Position numbers and translations under genes: made by a program. Positions 53,730 through 61,804 of a DNA stretch of 64,000 bases are shown here, one piece after another; position 1 is the first letter of the stretch, and each line of letters opens with the position of its first letter. Origin of the DNA: Microbacterium laevaniformans (GTDB taxonomy: Bacteria; Actinomycetota; Actinomycetes; Actinomycetales; Microbacteriaceae); the NCBI RefSeq assembly GCF_016907555.1, contig NZ_JAFBCE010000001.1, forward strand, positions 992,001 to 1,056,000, written 5' to 3'. Under the pieces are notes generated by a model. It made no database searches. It saw nothing but the letters and a program-made list of their open reading frames with translations, and was not told the DNA's origin.

Positions 53730-54598
53730 GCCTGCCGACCGGGGCCCGCGGTGCGGTCGCGGGCCGGAGCCTCGACGGTGACCGGCAGCGGCTCGGGGCG
53801 CTTCGCGGTGATGTTGTCGCCCGAGGACTGATGGCGAAGGCGACGCAGCACCCAGGGAACGAAGTGCGTGCGCGCCCAGACGAGGTCGTTGGTGCGCGCC
53901 TCGCGCCAGGTGAGCTGCGGCAGGGGGTCGGGCTGCATCGGCTGCAGTTCGTTCGGCACGTTGAGCGCACGCAGCACCATGCGGGCGATCTCGTGATGGC
54001 CGAGCGCGTTGTAGTGCAGGCGATCGTCGTCGAAGAATCGCATGTCCTGCACCTCCTTCAGCGCCCACTGGTCAGCCACGATGCAGTCGTAGCGGTCGGC
54101 GATCGCCCGGATATTCTCGTTGTAGATGGCGACGCGCCCGCGGATGCCGCGGAACACCGGCGTGAACTCGGTGTCCACACCGGTGAAGACGAGAAGCGTC
54201 GCACCCTGCGAACTCAGCCGGGCGACGGCATCCTCGAACTGCTGCGCCACGGCGTCCGGGTCTCCGTTGGGACGCAGGACGTCGTTTCCGCCGGCGGAGA
54301 ACGTGATGAGGTCGGGGTTGAGTGCGAGCGCGGGCTCGACCTGATCGGCCATGATCTGCGCGATCAGCTTGCCCCGGACGGCGAGGTTGGCGTAGGCGAA
54401 ATCGTCCACCTGGGCGGCGAGCACCTCGGCGACGCGGTCGGCCCACCCCCGATGGTCGTCGGCCGTGCCGGGAATGGGGTCGCCGATGCCTTCGGTGAAG
54501 GAGTCGCCGATCGAGACCATGCGACGCCAGGGGTGCGCGCTCTCGTTGGGGATGTACGGCGAACGGTGCTCGTCGGGGGTGGCTTCGTTCCTGCGCAT
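53726..54598 (-). CDS. SGNH/GDSL-family hydrolase
   Basis: A 290-residue serine esterase-like protein. Block I VSIGDSFTEGIGDP (Ser nucleophile), a Gly oxyanion residue in VRGKLIAQ, block III FSAGGNDVLRPNG, and block V DRLHYNALGHHE with the Asp and His. No signal peptide, so it is probably cytoplasmic. The ATG follows GGAGAGTC. Substrate unknown. Confidence 0.9.
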   Translation of the reverse strand: MRRNEATPDEHRSPYIPNESAHPWRRMVSIGDSFTEGIGDPIPGTADDHRGWADRVAEVLAAQVDDFAYANLAVRGKLIAQIMADQVEPALALNPDLITFSAGGNDVLRPNGDPDAVAQQFEDAVARLSSQGATLLVFTGVDTEFTPVFRGIRGRVAIYNENIRAIADRYDCIVADQWALKEVQDMRFFDDDRLHYNALGHHEIARMVLRALNVPNELQPMQPDPLPQLTWREARTNDLVWARTHFVPWVLRRLRHQSSGDNITAKRPEPLPVTVEAPARDRTAGPGRQA

Positions 54599-54693
54599 GA
54601 CTCTCCTGACTCGTGGTCTTCTTCGAGGCTACCGGCCAGAGGCCTTCCCGCAGAGAGCCGCCGTGGGGGAGGCGTCGTTTAGGGTGGTCAGTC

Positions 54694-56532
54694 GTGGACG
54701 GGACGGACGAGCGAGGACAGGAGCACTTCGGCAGCTTCGCCGCCGAACACCTTTCGCCCGCCTTCCCGCAGCGCGCCCCCTGGGGAACGGCGCAGAATCT
54801 CCGCGCGTGGCAGGCCGAAGCGCTCGAGGCGTACTTCTCCGCCGACGGACCAGACGGCGTGGGTTCCGGCCCACGCGACTTCCTCGCCGCCGCGACCCCG
54901 GGCGCCGGCAAGACGACCTTCGCGCTGCGTCTGGCGAGTGAACTGCTGCGCCGCGGCATCGTGGACCGCCTCGTCGTGGTCGCGCCCACCGAGCACCTGA
55001 AGACCCAGTGGGCAGATGCGGCAGCTCGTGTCGGCATCCGACTCGACCCGCGGTTCACCAACCGTCAGAGCGCGCCCGCTCGTCATTTCCACGGCGTCGC
55101 CGTCACCTACGCTCAGGTCGCCGTGAAGGCGTCGGTGCATCAACGTCTGACGATGGACGCGCGCACGCTCGTGATCCTCGACGAGGTGCACCACGGCGGT
55201 GACGCGCTCAGCTGGGGCGATGCGCTGCGCGAGGCATACGGTCGCGCGACGCGCCGCCTCCTGCTGTCGGGCACACCGTTTCGCAGCGACACGGCACCGA
55301 TCCCGTTCGTCGAGTACCACCCGAACGAGAAGGGCATCCGCCTCTCGCGCACCGACTACAACTACGGCTACGGGCGCGCGCTCGCGGACGGCGTCGTGCG
55401 TCCCGTGCTGTTCCTCGTCTACGCCGGCAAGATGCGCTGGCGCACGAAGGCCGGCGACGAGCTGGAAGCCCACCTCGGTCAGGACAACACCAAGGACGTG
55501 ACCGCCCAAGCCTGGCGCACCGCCCTCGATCCGGAGGGCGACTGGATCCCCGCCGTGCTCCGCAGCGCCGACCGCCGGCTGAGCGAGGTGCGCCAGGACG
55601 TCCCGGATGCCGGGGGACTGGTGATCGCCACGGATCAGACGGCGGCGCGCGCGTACGCCGCGATCCTGCGCGAGATCACCGGCGAGGCGCCGACCGTCGT
55701 GCTCTCCGACGACAAGGCCGCCTCGGGCCGCATCGAGACGTTCGGCACGGCGACGACCCGTTGGATGGTCGCCGTGCGCATGGTGTCCGAAGGCGTCGAC
55801 GTTCCTCGCCTCGCGGTCGGTGTCTATGCCACGAGCGCGTCGACGCCGCTGTTCTTCGCGCAGGCGATCGGCCGCTTCGTGCGGGCCAGGCGCCGGGGCG
55901 AGTCGGCATCCGTCTTCCTTCCCAACGTGCCGGTGCTGCTCACGCTCGCCGGGGAGATGGAGCGCGAGCGCGACCACGCCCTCGACCGCGAGGGCGGCGA
56001 CGACGACGGGCTCGAAGACACCTTGCTCGCCGAGGCGGAACGAGAGGACAAGGCCTCCGACGAACTCGAGCAGGAGTTCTCCTATCAGGCGCTCGGTTCG
56101 GTCGCCCACTTCGACCGTGTGCTCTACGACGGCAAGGAGTTCGGTCAGCTGGCGGTGCCGGGAACGCCCGAGGAGGAGGAGTTCCTGGGCCTTCCGGGAC
56201 TGCTCGAGCCCGAGCACGTCCACGAACTGCTCATGCAGCGCCAGTCCCGCCAGAGCCGGCACCGCCGCGCCCGCGAGGCGAAGGAGGGTGCGGCGGTCAC
56301 CGAGGCACCGGATGCCGAGTCGACACTGCCGCCGGCGCTGCACCGCACGCTGCGCGAACAGCGTCAGCTGCTCAACAGCCTCGTCGGTCTCTACGCGCGC
56401 CAGAGCGGAGAGCCGCACGGGGCCGTGCACGCGGAACTCCGCCGGATCTGCGGGGGACCCGAGGTCGCGCGAGCGACGGTGGCACAACTGCAAGCGCGGA
56501 TCGAGGTGCTGCGCTCGCGCGTGCGCTCCTGA
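54694..56532 (+). CDS. DEAD/DEAH-box helicase (SSL2/XPB-like)
   Basis: A 612-residue superfamily-2 helicase. Walker A AATPGAGKTTFALRLA (near residue 66), motif Ia VVAPTEHLKTQW, DEVHHGGDALSW (motif II), and LLLSGTPFRSD (motif III). In the second domain, VRMVSEGVDVPRLAVGVYAT and QAIGRFVRARRRG (motifs V and VI). The C-terminal ~150 residues are charged, with a helical Arg/Glu-rich tail. Probably DNA- or RNA-dependent ATPase in repair or RNA metabolism; the exact role is unknown. The GTG at 54694 follows a TAGGGT box by 8 bases. Confidence 0.9.
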   Translation: MDGTDERGQEHFGSFAAEHLSPAFPQRAPWGTAQNLRAWQAEALEAYFSADGPDGVGSGPRDFLAAATPGAGKTTFALRLASELLRRGIVDRLVVVAPTEHLKTQWADAAARVGIRLDPRFTNRQSAPARHFHGVAVTYAQVAVKASVHQRLTMDARTLVILDEVHHGGDALSWGDALREAYGRATRRLLLSGTPFRSDTAPIPFVEYHPNEKGIRLSRTDYNYGYGRALADGVVRPVLFLVYAGKMRWRTKAGDELEAHLGQDNTKDVTAQAWRTALDPEGDWIPAVLRSADRRLSEVRQDVPDAGGLVIATDQTAARAYAAILREITGEAPTVVLSDDKAASGRIETFGTATTRWMVAVRMVSEGVDVPRLAVGVYATSASTPLFFAQAIGRFVRARRRGESASVFLPNVPVLLTLAGEMERERDHALDREGGDDDGLEDTLLAEAEREDKASDELEQEFSYQALGSVAHFDRVLYDGKEFGQLAVPGTPEEEEFLGLPGLLEPEHVHELLMQRQSRQSRHRRAREAKEGAAVTEAPDAESTLPPALHRTLREQRQLLNSLVGLYARQSGEPHGAVHAELRRICGGPEVARATVAQLQARIEVLRSRVRS

Positions 56533-56563
56533 TCGAGCCTCGGCGACGGCTACACTCGCGCGC

Positions 56564-57094
56564 ATGTCGCGGGAGTACGCCTTCACTTCGCACTGGCTCG
56601 TGCCGGTGTCCGCCGAGGAGTGCTGGCGCCTGTGCGAGCGGAGTCTGACGACGGGCGTCGTCGCGTGGTGGCCGGCCGTCCGCGTCGAGCCCCAGCCCCA
56701 CCTGCCCACGCCCGGCGACGTCGTGCGGCTGCAGGTGCGCAGCCCGTGGGGGTATCGTCTGCGGGTCGCGCTCACGATCACCGCCGCTACGCCGCCCCGA
56801 CTGTTGGCGGCCGCGAGCACGGGCGACCTGGCCGGTCGGGGGAGTCTCCGGCTCACGCCCGAAGGCGGCGCCGCCGGTGCGCGGACGGGGCTCACGTGGG
56901 TGTGGGAGGTGGCCCTCGTCCGCCGGTGGATGCGGGTGGCGAGCCCCGTTCTGCGGCCCGCGTTCGCTGCCGCGCACGCGATCGTGATGCGCCGCGGCGA
57001 GCGCGGACTCCTGGCCGAGATCGCGCGGGGTTCGGACGTCCGAAATGCTGGCAATCCCGGCGATCGGGAGTCACCCGGCACCACGCGCGGCTAG
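56564..57094 (+). CDS. SRPBCC-like protein, function unknown
   Basis: A 176-residue protein with the shape of an SRPBCC (START-like) ligand-binding domain: YAFTSHWLVPVSAEECWRLC at the N-terminus, beta strands such as VVRLQVRSPWGYRLRVALTI, and a long C-terminal helix (PVLRPAFAAAHAIVMRRGER). It may bind a lipid or another hydrophobic molecule. A TACACT box lies 7 bases before the ATG (leaderless type). A 12-base gap separates it from the CCC1 gene, so the two may be co-transcribed. Confidence 0.75.
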   Translation: MSREYAFTSHWLVPVSAEECWRLCERSLTTGVVAWWPAVRVEPQPHLPTPGDVVRLQVRSPWGYRLRVALTITAATPPRLLAAASTGDLAGRGSLRLTPEGGAAGARTGLTWVWEVALVRRWMRVASPVLRPAFAAAHAIVMRRGERGLLAEIARGSDVRNAGNPGDRESPGTTRG

Positions 57095-57105
57095 CGTGAA
57101 CTCCC

Positions 57106-58194
57106 GTGACCGCGCAGCCCGTTCCCACGCCTCGTGACCGCCGCCGTTGGGCGCGCTACCTCGCCGACGAACGCGCGGAAGCGCAGGTGTACCGCGACCT
57201 CGCGCAGCGCCGCGAAGGCGAGGAGCGCGAGATCCTGCTGGCCCTGGCCGACGCCGAGGGGCGCCACGAGGCGCACTGGCTCGAACTGCTCGGCGGCGAA
57301 CCGTCGCGCCTGCCCTCTCCGGGCCTCGGCTCCCTCCTGCTGGGATGGATGGCTCGGCGGTTCGGCTCCATCTTCGTGCTCGCTCTGGCCCAGAACGCGG
57401 AAGGGCGCTCGCCGTACGAGAGCGAGCCGTTCGCGACGGCACGCATGGTCGCTGACGAGAAGATCCATCGTGAGGTCGTGCGAGGTCTGGCCGCGCGCGG
57501 GCGGCGGCGATTGTCCGGCACGTTCCGCGCCGCGGTGTTCGGCGCCAACGACGGCCTCGTCTCCAACCTCGCTCTCGTGATGGGCATCGGCGCCACCGGC
57601 GTGGGGGCGCAGTTCGTGCTGTTCAGCGGCGTCGCCGGCCTTCTCGCCGGCGCCCTGTCCATGGGGGCGGGGGAGTACGTGTCGGTGCGCTCACAGCGGG
57701 AACTGCTGGATGCCACGGAGCCGAGTGACTACGCCGACCATGTGCTGCCGGACCTCGACCTCGATGCCAACGAGCTCGCTCTGGTCTACCGTGCGCGGGG
57801 TGTCGGTGAACGCGACGCCGAGGAGCGTGCGCGCCAGATCGTCGAGGCCGCGCAGGCCGCCGACCGCAGTGAGCCGTACCGCTTGCACCGCGCCGCCGGA
57901 GCCGATCACGAAGTGGTCGGCAGTGCTCTGGGCGCCGCCGGGTCGAGCTTCCTCTTCTTCGCGTCCGGCGCGATCATCCCGGTGCTGCCCTGGATCTTCG
58001 GGCTCAGCGGGCTCCCCGCCGTCGTCCTGGCCCTCGTGCTCGTCGGGACGGCGCTGCTGGGCACGGGAGCGATGGTGGGCCTGCTGTCGGGTGCGCCGCC
58101 GCTGCGGCGAGGGCTGCGGCAGCTGGCGATCGGTTTCGGGGCGGCGGCGGTGACGTACGTGCTCGGTCTGCTCTTCGGTGTCTCGGCGGGATGA
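57106..58194 (+). CDS. Ferritin-like domain fused to VIT1/CCC1-family transporter
   Basis: A 362-residue protein with two parts. Residues ~15-140 are ferritin/rubrerythrin-like: ERAEAQVYRDLAQRRE and ADAEGRHEAHW (Glu-x2-His), then VADEKIHREVVRGL (Glu-x2-His), a plausible di-iron site. Residues ~145-362 form a CCC1/VIT1 transporter with about five membrane segments (AVFGANDGLVSNLALVMGIG; GLLAGALSMGAGEYVSVRSQ; the C-terminal LLGTGAMVGLLSG). The pattern fits an exporter of Fe2+ or Mn2+ whose ferritin part loads or senses the metal. It is next to the iron-related SRPBCC and the tRNA-Leu. Confidence 0.9.
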   Translation: MTAQPVPTPRDRRRWARYLADERAEAQVYRDLAQRREGEEREILLALADAEGRHEAHWLELLGGEPSRLPSPGLGSLLLGWMARRFGSIFVLALAQNAEGRSPYESEPFATARMVADEKIHREVVRGLAARGRRRLSGTFRAAVFGANDGLVSNLALVMGIGATGVGAQFVLFSGVAGLLAGALSMGAGEYVSVRSQRELLDATEPSDYADHVLPDLDLDANELALVYRARGVGERDAEERARQIVEAAQAADRSEPYRLHRAAGADHEVVGSALGAAGSSFLFFASGAIIPVLPWIFGLSGLPAVVLALVLVGTALLGTGAMVGLLSGAPPLRRGLRQLAIGFGAAAVTYVLGLLFGVSAG

Positions 58195-58267
58195 GCCCGG
58201 CCCCGATTCCGCGTCTGGCTCGGAATCTGGTACTGTCGATCTTCGGTTGCGAAACCGAAAACCACCT

Positions 58268-58352
58268 GCGCGGGTGGCGGAATAGGTAGACGCGCTAGCT
58301 TGAGGTGCTAGTGCCCGTATAGGGCGTGGGGGTTCAAGTCCCCCCTCGCGCA
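58268..58352 (+). tRNA. tRNA-Leu (anticodon GAG)
   Basis: An 85-base class II tRNA. The acceptor arm GCGCGGG pairs with CTCGCGC (58345-58351, one G-T pair), then discriminator A at 58352; CCA is not encoded. The anticodon stem CTAGC/GCTAG encloses the loop TTGAGGT, so the anticodon is GAG (reads CUC, with wobble CUU). The variable arm is GTGCCCGTATAGGGCGT, and the T arm is GGGGGTTCAAGTCCCCC. A TACTGT -10-like box is at 58231-58236. Its 3' end is the integration site of the element that follows. Confidence 0.95.
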
Positions 58353-58353
58353 C
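58328..58353 (+). other. Probable attachment site (3' end of tRNA-Leu)
   Basis: The T arm and acceptor 3' strand form the usual core of tRNA-directed integration. The tyrosine integrase gene starts 79 bases beyond and points back at it, and foreign-looking genes follow. The copy at the other end of the element is not in the window, so the exact core length cannot be set; the limits given are a guess. Confidence 0.6.
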
Positions 58354-58358
58354 AAAGT

Positions 58359-58409
58359 AAGAATGGCCCCTGACCTGGGATTTCATAGTTCCGGTCAGAG
58401 GCCATTCTT
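58359..58409. terminator. Hairpin between tRNA-Leu and integrase
   Basis: AAGAATGGCC (58359-58368) pairs with GGCCATTCTT (58400-58409), and after one mismatch CTGACC (58370-58375) pairs with GGTCAG (58393-58398). The 17-base loop can pair GGGA with TTCC. It lies between convergent tRNA and integrase genes and can serve both. Confidence 0.7.
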
Positions 58410-58431
58410 GGTCGAAGTGCTAGAAAAAGTG

Positions 58432-59697
58432 CTAGGCCTTTCCGAGATGGGCCGCGAAGCGGTCGACCGCCGACCTCTGCATGGTCGGGGTGACGTGGCT
58501 GTAGATGTTCATCGTCGTGGTGATCGTGGAGTGCCCGAGGCGCTCCTGCACGACCTTGGGGTGCTCTCCGAGTTCGAGCAGCAGGGTCGCGTGCGTGTGC
58601 CGAAGCCCCTTGAGTGTGACGCGGGTGAGGCTCTCGAAGGTGGCCGTGGCCGACTTGAGGCGGCGATCCCATCGGCTCGTCATCGCGTCGGGCGATCGCA
58701 GTCTGCCGTCGTCGTCTGAGAAGACGAAGGCATCGGCCTTTGCCAGCTCGAACGACAGTTCGGCGCGAGCGACCTTGTAGGCGGCGAGCACCTTCAGTGT
58801 CTCCGCATCCATGTCGATGACGCGGGCGCTGCCGGTCTTGGTGGTCTTGGTCTGCGACCAGTTCTCCGTGTTTACCGCGCGACGGATGCTGATGCGCATG
58901 GTCTTGGTGTTGATGTCGTTCCACCTCAGCGCAAGCGCCTCGCCACGGCGCATGCCGGAGAAGGCGATGAGTCGCCACAGTGGGAACAGTTCGTCCTCGA
59001 GCACGTCACGGTCCCAGGCGAGGAACGTGGACAGCTGTTCCGCGGTCCACGTGGCGATCTCGGGCTTCTGCGCCCGGACCTCGCTCGAGGTCGGCGCCTT
59101 CACGGTGCGCTTCTTCTTCGTCGGGTTCACCGTGAGGTGCCCGTCCTCGATCGCGGCGTCGAGGATCGCGCCGAGGACCACGTGAATCTTGTGGACGCTG
59201 TTGGCCGAGAGCGGCTGACCTTTGCCGAGCTTGTCGGCGCGACCGTGCTTCTCGAGGTCACGGTAGTGCCGCGCAACCCGGGTGGCGGTGAGCTTGTCGA
59301 GCCGGATGTCTCCCAACTGCGGGGTGATGTGGTTGCGGATGATCTTCTTGTAGCCCGCGATCGTCGAGTCCGCGAGCTTCAGCCCGGCCACCCATTCGTC
59401 GGCGTACGGGCCGATGAGCGGCACCTGACCGGAGAACTTGTCGTTCTGCTTGCGCTGCTTCAGCGCATCCTGCAGGGCGTCGTTCGCCGCCTCGGTGCTC
59501 GTGAACCCGGAGCGAGTGAGCCGGCGCGAGCCGAGCTCGGGGTACTCGGGGTCCTTCGGGACGTAGATCTGGAACCGCCACCGCTTGCCCTCACATGTCG
59601 GGTACTCCTGAAGAGAGCCCGGCTGGCGTGAGCGGGAGCGTCGCTGCTTCTTCTCACGTCCCTGCGCCTCATCGGCTGGATCCGGAGCTCCGCTCAT
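58432..59697 (-). CDS. Tyrosine site-specific integrase
   Basis: Phage-type integrase of 421 residues. An N-terminal arm-binding domain (YPTCEGKRWRFQIYVPKDPE, with the AP2-like pattern) and a SAM-like core-binding domain (YADEWVAGLKLADSTIAGYK) precede the catalytic domain. Catalytic residues: Arg in FSGMRRGEALALRW, Arg in LKGLRHTHAT (box II has Lys where His is common), His in RLGHSTITTTMNIYSH, and the Tyr nucleophile in the same stretch. I prefer the ATG at 59697, six bases after AAGGAG, to the ATG at 59703 that abuts that site. Its 3' end faces the tRNA-Leu. Confidence 0.93.
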   Translation of the reverse strand: MSGAPDPADEAQGREKKQRRSRSRQPGSLQEYPTCEGKRWRFQIYVPKDPEYPELGSRRLTRSGFTSTEAANDALQDALKQRKQNDKFSGQVPLIGPYADEWVAGLKLADSTIAGYKKIIRNHITPQLGDIRLDKLTATRVARHYRDLEKHGRADKLGKGQPLSANSVHKIHVVLGAILDAAIEDGHLTVNPTKKKRTVKAPTSSEVRAQKPEIATWTAEQLSTFLAWDRDVLEDELFPLWRLIAFSGMRRGEALALRWNDINTKTMRISIRRAVNTENWSQTKTTKTGSARVIDMDAETLKVLAAYKVARAELSFELAKADAFVFSDDDGRLRSPDAMTSRWDRRLKSATATFESLTRVTLKGLRHTHATLLLELGEHPKVVQERLGHSTITTTMNIYSHVTPTMQRSAVDRFAAHLGKA

Positions 59698-59730
59698 CGC
59701 CATCTCCTTCCGTTGGCGTGGAGGGTCGAC

Positions 59731-60378
59731 CTACATCCCCATCGACGGGCCACCGCGTCCGCCGCCGGGTCGGGCAACGGGGCCGCTTTGGAAGGCCCGA
59801 CGCTGCGCTTCGTTGCGCTCATCGGCCTGCATGCGGTTGTAGGTCTCCCGCGTGATCAGATCTTCGGCAAGGCCTGCGTTGCGCGCGCGCGACATCCAAC
59901 GTGTTGCGGTGCTCACGCTCATGCCGACCTGGTCTGCGACGAACTTCAGCGGGGGCAGGCTGACGGTGTACGCCGCCCGATAGACGGTGGTGCACAGCCG
60001 CATCATGTCCACCTGCCCGCCGTCGTTCATCACGCGGTGCACATAGTCCCGCACGGTTTCCGGCTCTCGGCCGGCCTCGGTGATTCGTGTGACGAAGAAG
60101 CCTGAATCCTGCAGAGCAGACTGCACACTGACTTCGCGAAGGATCGCGGAGGTGATCTCCACACCCTCTCCGCCCCGTTCGACGACCACGGCTGTGACGA
60201 CCGCGCGGTTCAGGGAAGTGTCGTACTCCGCGGTGATTTTCGCTGTCCCGGGGATCGCGGCATCGCCCTCGATGACCGTGGTCCACCCTCGCGGGATGCT
60301 CACGCCGTCGCCGACGCTCACCCGCTCAGGCGACACATCAGTGATGTATCGCCTCATCTGCGGGGACTGATCAGGCAC
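59731..60378 (-). CDS. Unrecognised protein with C-terminal helix-turn-helix
   Basis: A 215-residue protein I cannot name. Residues ~1-125 are rich in beta strands (VSVGDGVSIPRGWTTVIEGD; IPGTAKITAEYDTSLNRAVV). After a helical linker (VHRVMNDGGQVDMMRLCTTV) there is an HTH-like stretch LKFVADQVGMSVSTATRWMS and a Gly/Pro/Arg-rich tail. The GTG at 60378 has GGAAG nine bases upstream; longer frames lack this. It is directly upstream of the integrase on the same strand. Element-control or replication-initiation are possible roles; neither is shown. Confidence 0.68.
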   Translation of the reverse strand: MPDQSPQMRRYITDVSPERVSVGDGVSIPRGWTTVIEGDAAIPGTAKITAEYDTSLNRAVVTAVVVERGGEGVEITSAILREVSVQSALQDSGFFVTRITEAGREPETVRDYVHRVMNDGGQVDMMRLCTTVYRAAYTVSLPPLKFVADQVGMSVSTATRWMSRARNAGLAEDLITRETYNRMQADERNEAQRRAFQSGPVARPGGGRGGPSMGM

Positions 60379-60447
60379 GCCAACACTCTTCCACGAATCA
60401 CCGACACGGGCAATCCATGTCGCGAATTGCTCGCACCGGGTGTATCT

Positions 60448-60478
60448 TGTGCGCAAGCGCTGACACGAACTGCGCACA
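60448..60478. promoter_or_regulatory. Inverted repeat in the HTH/Xis divergent region
   Basis: TGTGCGCA (60448-60455) and TGCGCACA (60471-60478) form a perfect 8-bp inverted repeat with a 15-base spacer. The core TGCGCA is itself a palindrome. It ends 16 bases before the Xis-like start and lies between the divergent HTH and Xis-like genes, so it is a good operator candidate for either. Confidence 0.6.
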
Positions 60479-60494
60479 CTCAAGGAGATGGAGA

Positions 60495-60674
60495 ATGAAC
60501 AAGTCGAATGAGTCGCTCGCCCTGACGATGAAGGATGCCGCCCAGCTCGTCGGGGTTGACTACCGCACGATCAAACTCGGCATCGACAGTGGGACGATTC
60601 CCACCGTCACGCTCGGTCCGCGTCGCATGATTCCTCGTGCGGCCCTGCTGCGGATCTTCGGCGTCGATAAGTGA
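60495..60674 (+). CDS. Excisionase-like helix-turn-helix protein
   Basis: A 59-residue DNA-binding protein of the Xis/HTH-17 type. MKDAAQLVGVDYRTIKLGID is the helix-turn-helix, followed by the wing TVTLGPRRMIPRAALLRIFG. Such proteins are recombination-directionality factors for tyrosine integrases, or small regulators. AAGGAG is 7 bases upstream of the start. It is divergent from the HTH protein gene. A 7-bp GC hairpin (60675-60692) follows. Confidence 0.8.
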   Translation: MNKSNESLALTMKDAAQLVGVDYRTIKLGIDSGTIPTVTLGPRRMIPRAALLRIFGVDK

Positions 60675-60767
60675 GCCGCCCGCGGGGGCGGCAGAGAACG
60701 TCGTCCCGCTGGAAACGACTGCGGCTGGCCTTGCTTCTCGGGCAGTCAACAGTGCTGGCCTGATCGC

Positions 60768-61220
60768 CTACGTTTCCACGCCTCGCGCGACCGCAGCCTC
60801 GTAGAGCTCCTGAGCGGTGCGCTGGGCGAGGTCGGCTTCTGCGGCGCCGACCGGGTTCGCGTCGTAGTGGCTCTGGTTTCGCGCGCGGCGCAGCCGGTCG
60901 TACCGTCTCGCCGCCACCTCTCCGGGCGGAGTGTCGAGCACGGCACGCAGGAAGCGACCAAGAGCCTCGTGCTGACCCGAGCCGCTCCGAGTCCGGTACC
61001 CGTGCGCCGCGAGCAGCGCCTCACCCACATCATGCGCGGCGTCGTAGGCGATGTCGTACCGCACGCCCACGCTGGTCAGCAACGGCAGCTGACTGATCCG
61101 ATCGGCCGCCGCCGCGAGGAACGCTCGCGCACGGCCAGCGTCGGGGAGGACCTTCTCGATGCGCCGGGCCGCGACGAGAGCATCCACCGCCTGCTGCTGC
61201 GCCGCGGTCAGCGAGGTCAC
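60768..61220 (-). CDS. HEPN-domain protein (candidate toxin)
   Basis: A 150-residue all-helical protein. The HEPN active-site region is RYDRLRRARNQSHYD, with Arg, Asn, His and Tyr near positions 112-120 in an Arg-x5-His arrangement. It is coupled to the HTH-nucleotidyltransferase gene: the GTG overlaps that gene's TGA by four bases (GTGA). In MNT-HEPN modules the HEPN protein is an RNase toxin that the nucleotidyltransferase inactivates by adding AMP to its Tyr. Here Tyr follows His directly, unlike the usual His-x-Tyr, so the same chemistry should not be assumed. Confidence 0.78.
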   Translation of the reverse strand: MTSLTAAQQQAVDALVAARRIEKVLPDAGRARAFLAAAADRISQLPLLTSVGVRYDIAYDAAHDVGEALLAAHGYRTRSGSGQHEALGRFLRAVLDTPPGEVAARRYDRLRRARNQSHYDANPVGAAEADLAQRTAQELYEAAVARGVET

Positions 61221-61801
61221 GCCCACGGCAGCTCACCGACGATCGGCACGACCGCGCCGTCCCGCACCTGAGCGAGAAAGCCCGAGTCTGCTCCGGCCTC
61301 GGATCGGCTCAGGATCGTCGGGTTCACGGGGCGACGAACGACATCCTCCACTCGGTCGCACGCCTGGTAGACGAGATCAGGGTCGGGGGCGCCGATCACC
61401 ATCACGTCGATGTCGTTCGGAGCGGCACCCTCGACCCCCTGCATCCGCGCAGCGAACGACCCGTACAGGAACGCGGACTCGATGCCCTCGATCCCGGCAA
61501 ACTCCGCAGACAGCAGCGCCACCGGGCCGGTCGCGATCAGCAGGATCTCCCGCAGCGGCGGCACCAGCGGACTGTCCGCGTTCGCGCGCAGCAGCCTCGT
61601 GCGCCCAACCAGTCGCTCCACGACGATGCCCGCATCCAGCAGACGACCCACCTCGCGATGCGCCGACGGGTACGCCACGCCCGCTCTCAACGCCAGCTCC
61701 GTCAGACTGATCTCGTCGGCGCTGAGAAGCAGCGCCGACAGCAGGCGCGCCTGTCCGTCCGACCGAAAGATCGGAGCGAGAAGCGGCGCCTCTGTTCTCA
61801 T
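61217..61801 (-). CDS. HTH-MNT nucleotidyltransferase (candidate antitoxin)
   Basis: A 194-residue protein joining two domains. Residues ~1-75 are a winged helix-turn-helix (LLSADEISLTELALRAGVAY; SAHREVGRLLDAGIVVERLV). Residues ~95-194 are a minimal nucleotidyltransferase (SAFLYGSFAARMQGV with Gly-Ser; NDIDVMVIG with the Asp-x-Asp metal pair). The ATG at 61801 is three bases from an 18-bp perfect palindrome and has no ribosome site, so it is probably leaderless and self-regulated. It is coupled to the HEPN gene. Confidence 0.82.
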   Translation of the reverse strand: MRTEAPLLAPIFRSDGQARLLSALLLSADEISLTELALRAGVAYPSAHREVGRLLDAGIVVERLVGRTRLLRANADSPLVPPLREILLIATGPVALLSAEFAGIEGIESAFLYGSFAARMQGVEGAAPNDIDVMVIGAPDPDLVYQACDRVEDVVRRPVNPTILSRSEAGADSGFLAQVRDGAVVPIVGELPWA

Positions 61802-61804
61802 ATT

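Noticed and set aside
54688..57084. A 798-residue minus-strand open frame opposite the helicase and SRPBCC genes
   Set aside because: Shadow of the helicase with its clear motifs.
58412..58440. Repeated GTGCTAG sequences at the integrase end as attachment-site arms or a CRISPR
   Set aside because: Only seven bases, two nearby copies plus one in the tRNA; too short and too few to call.
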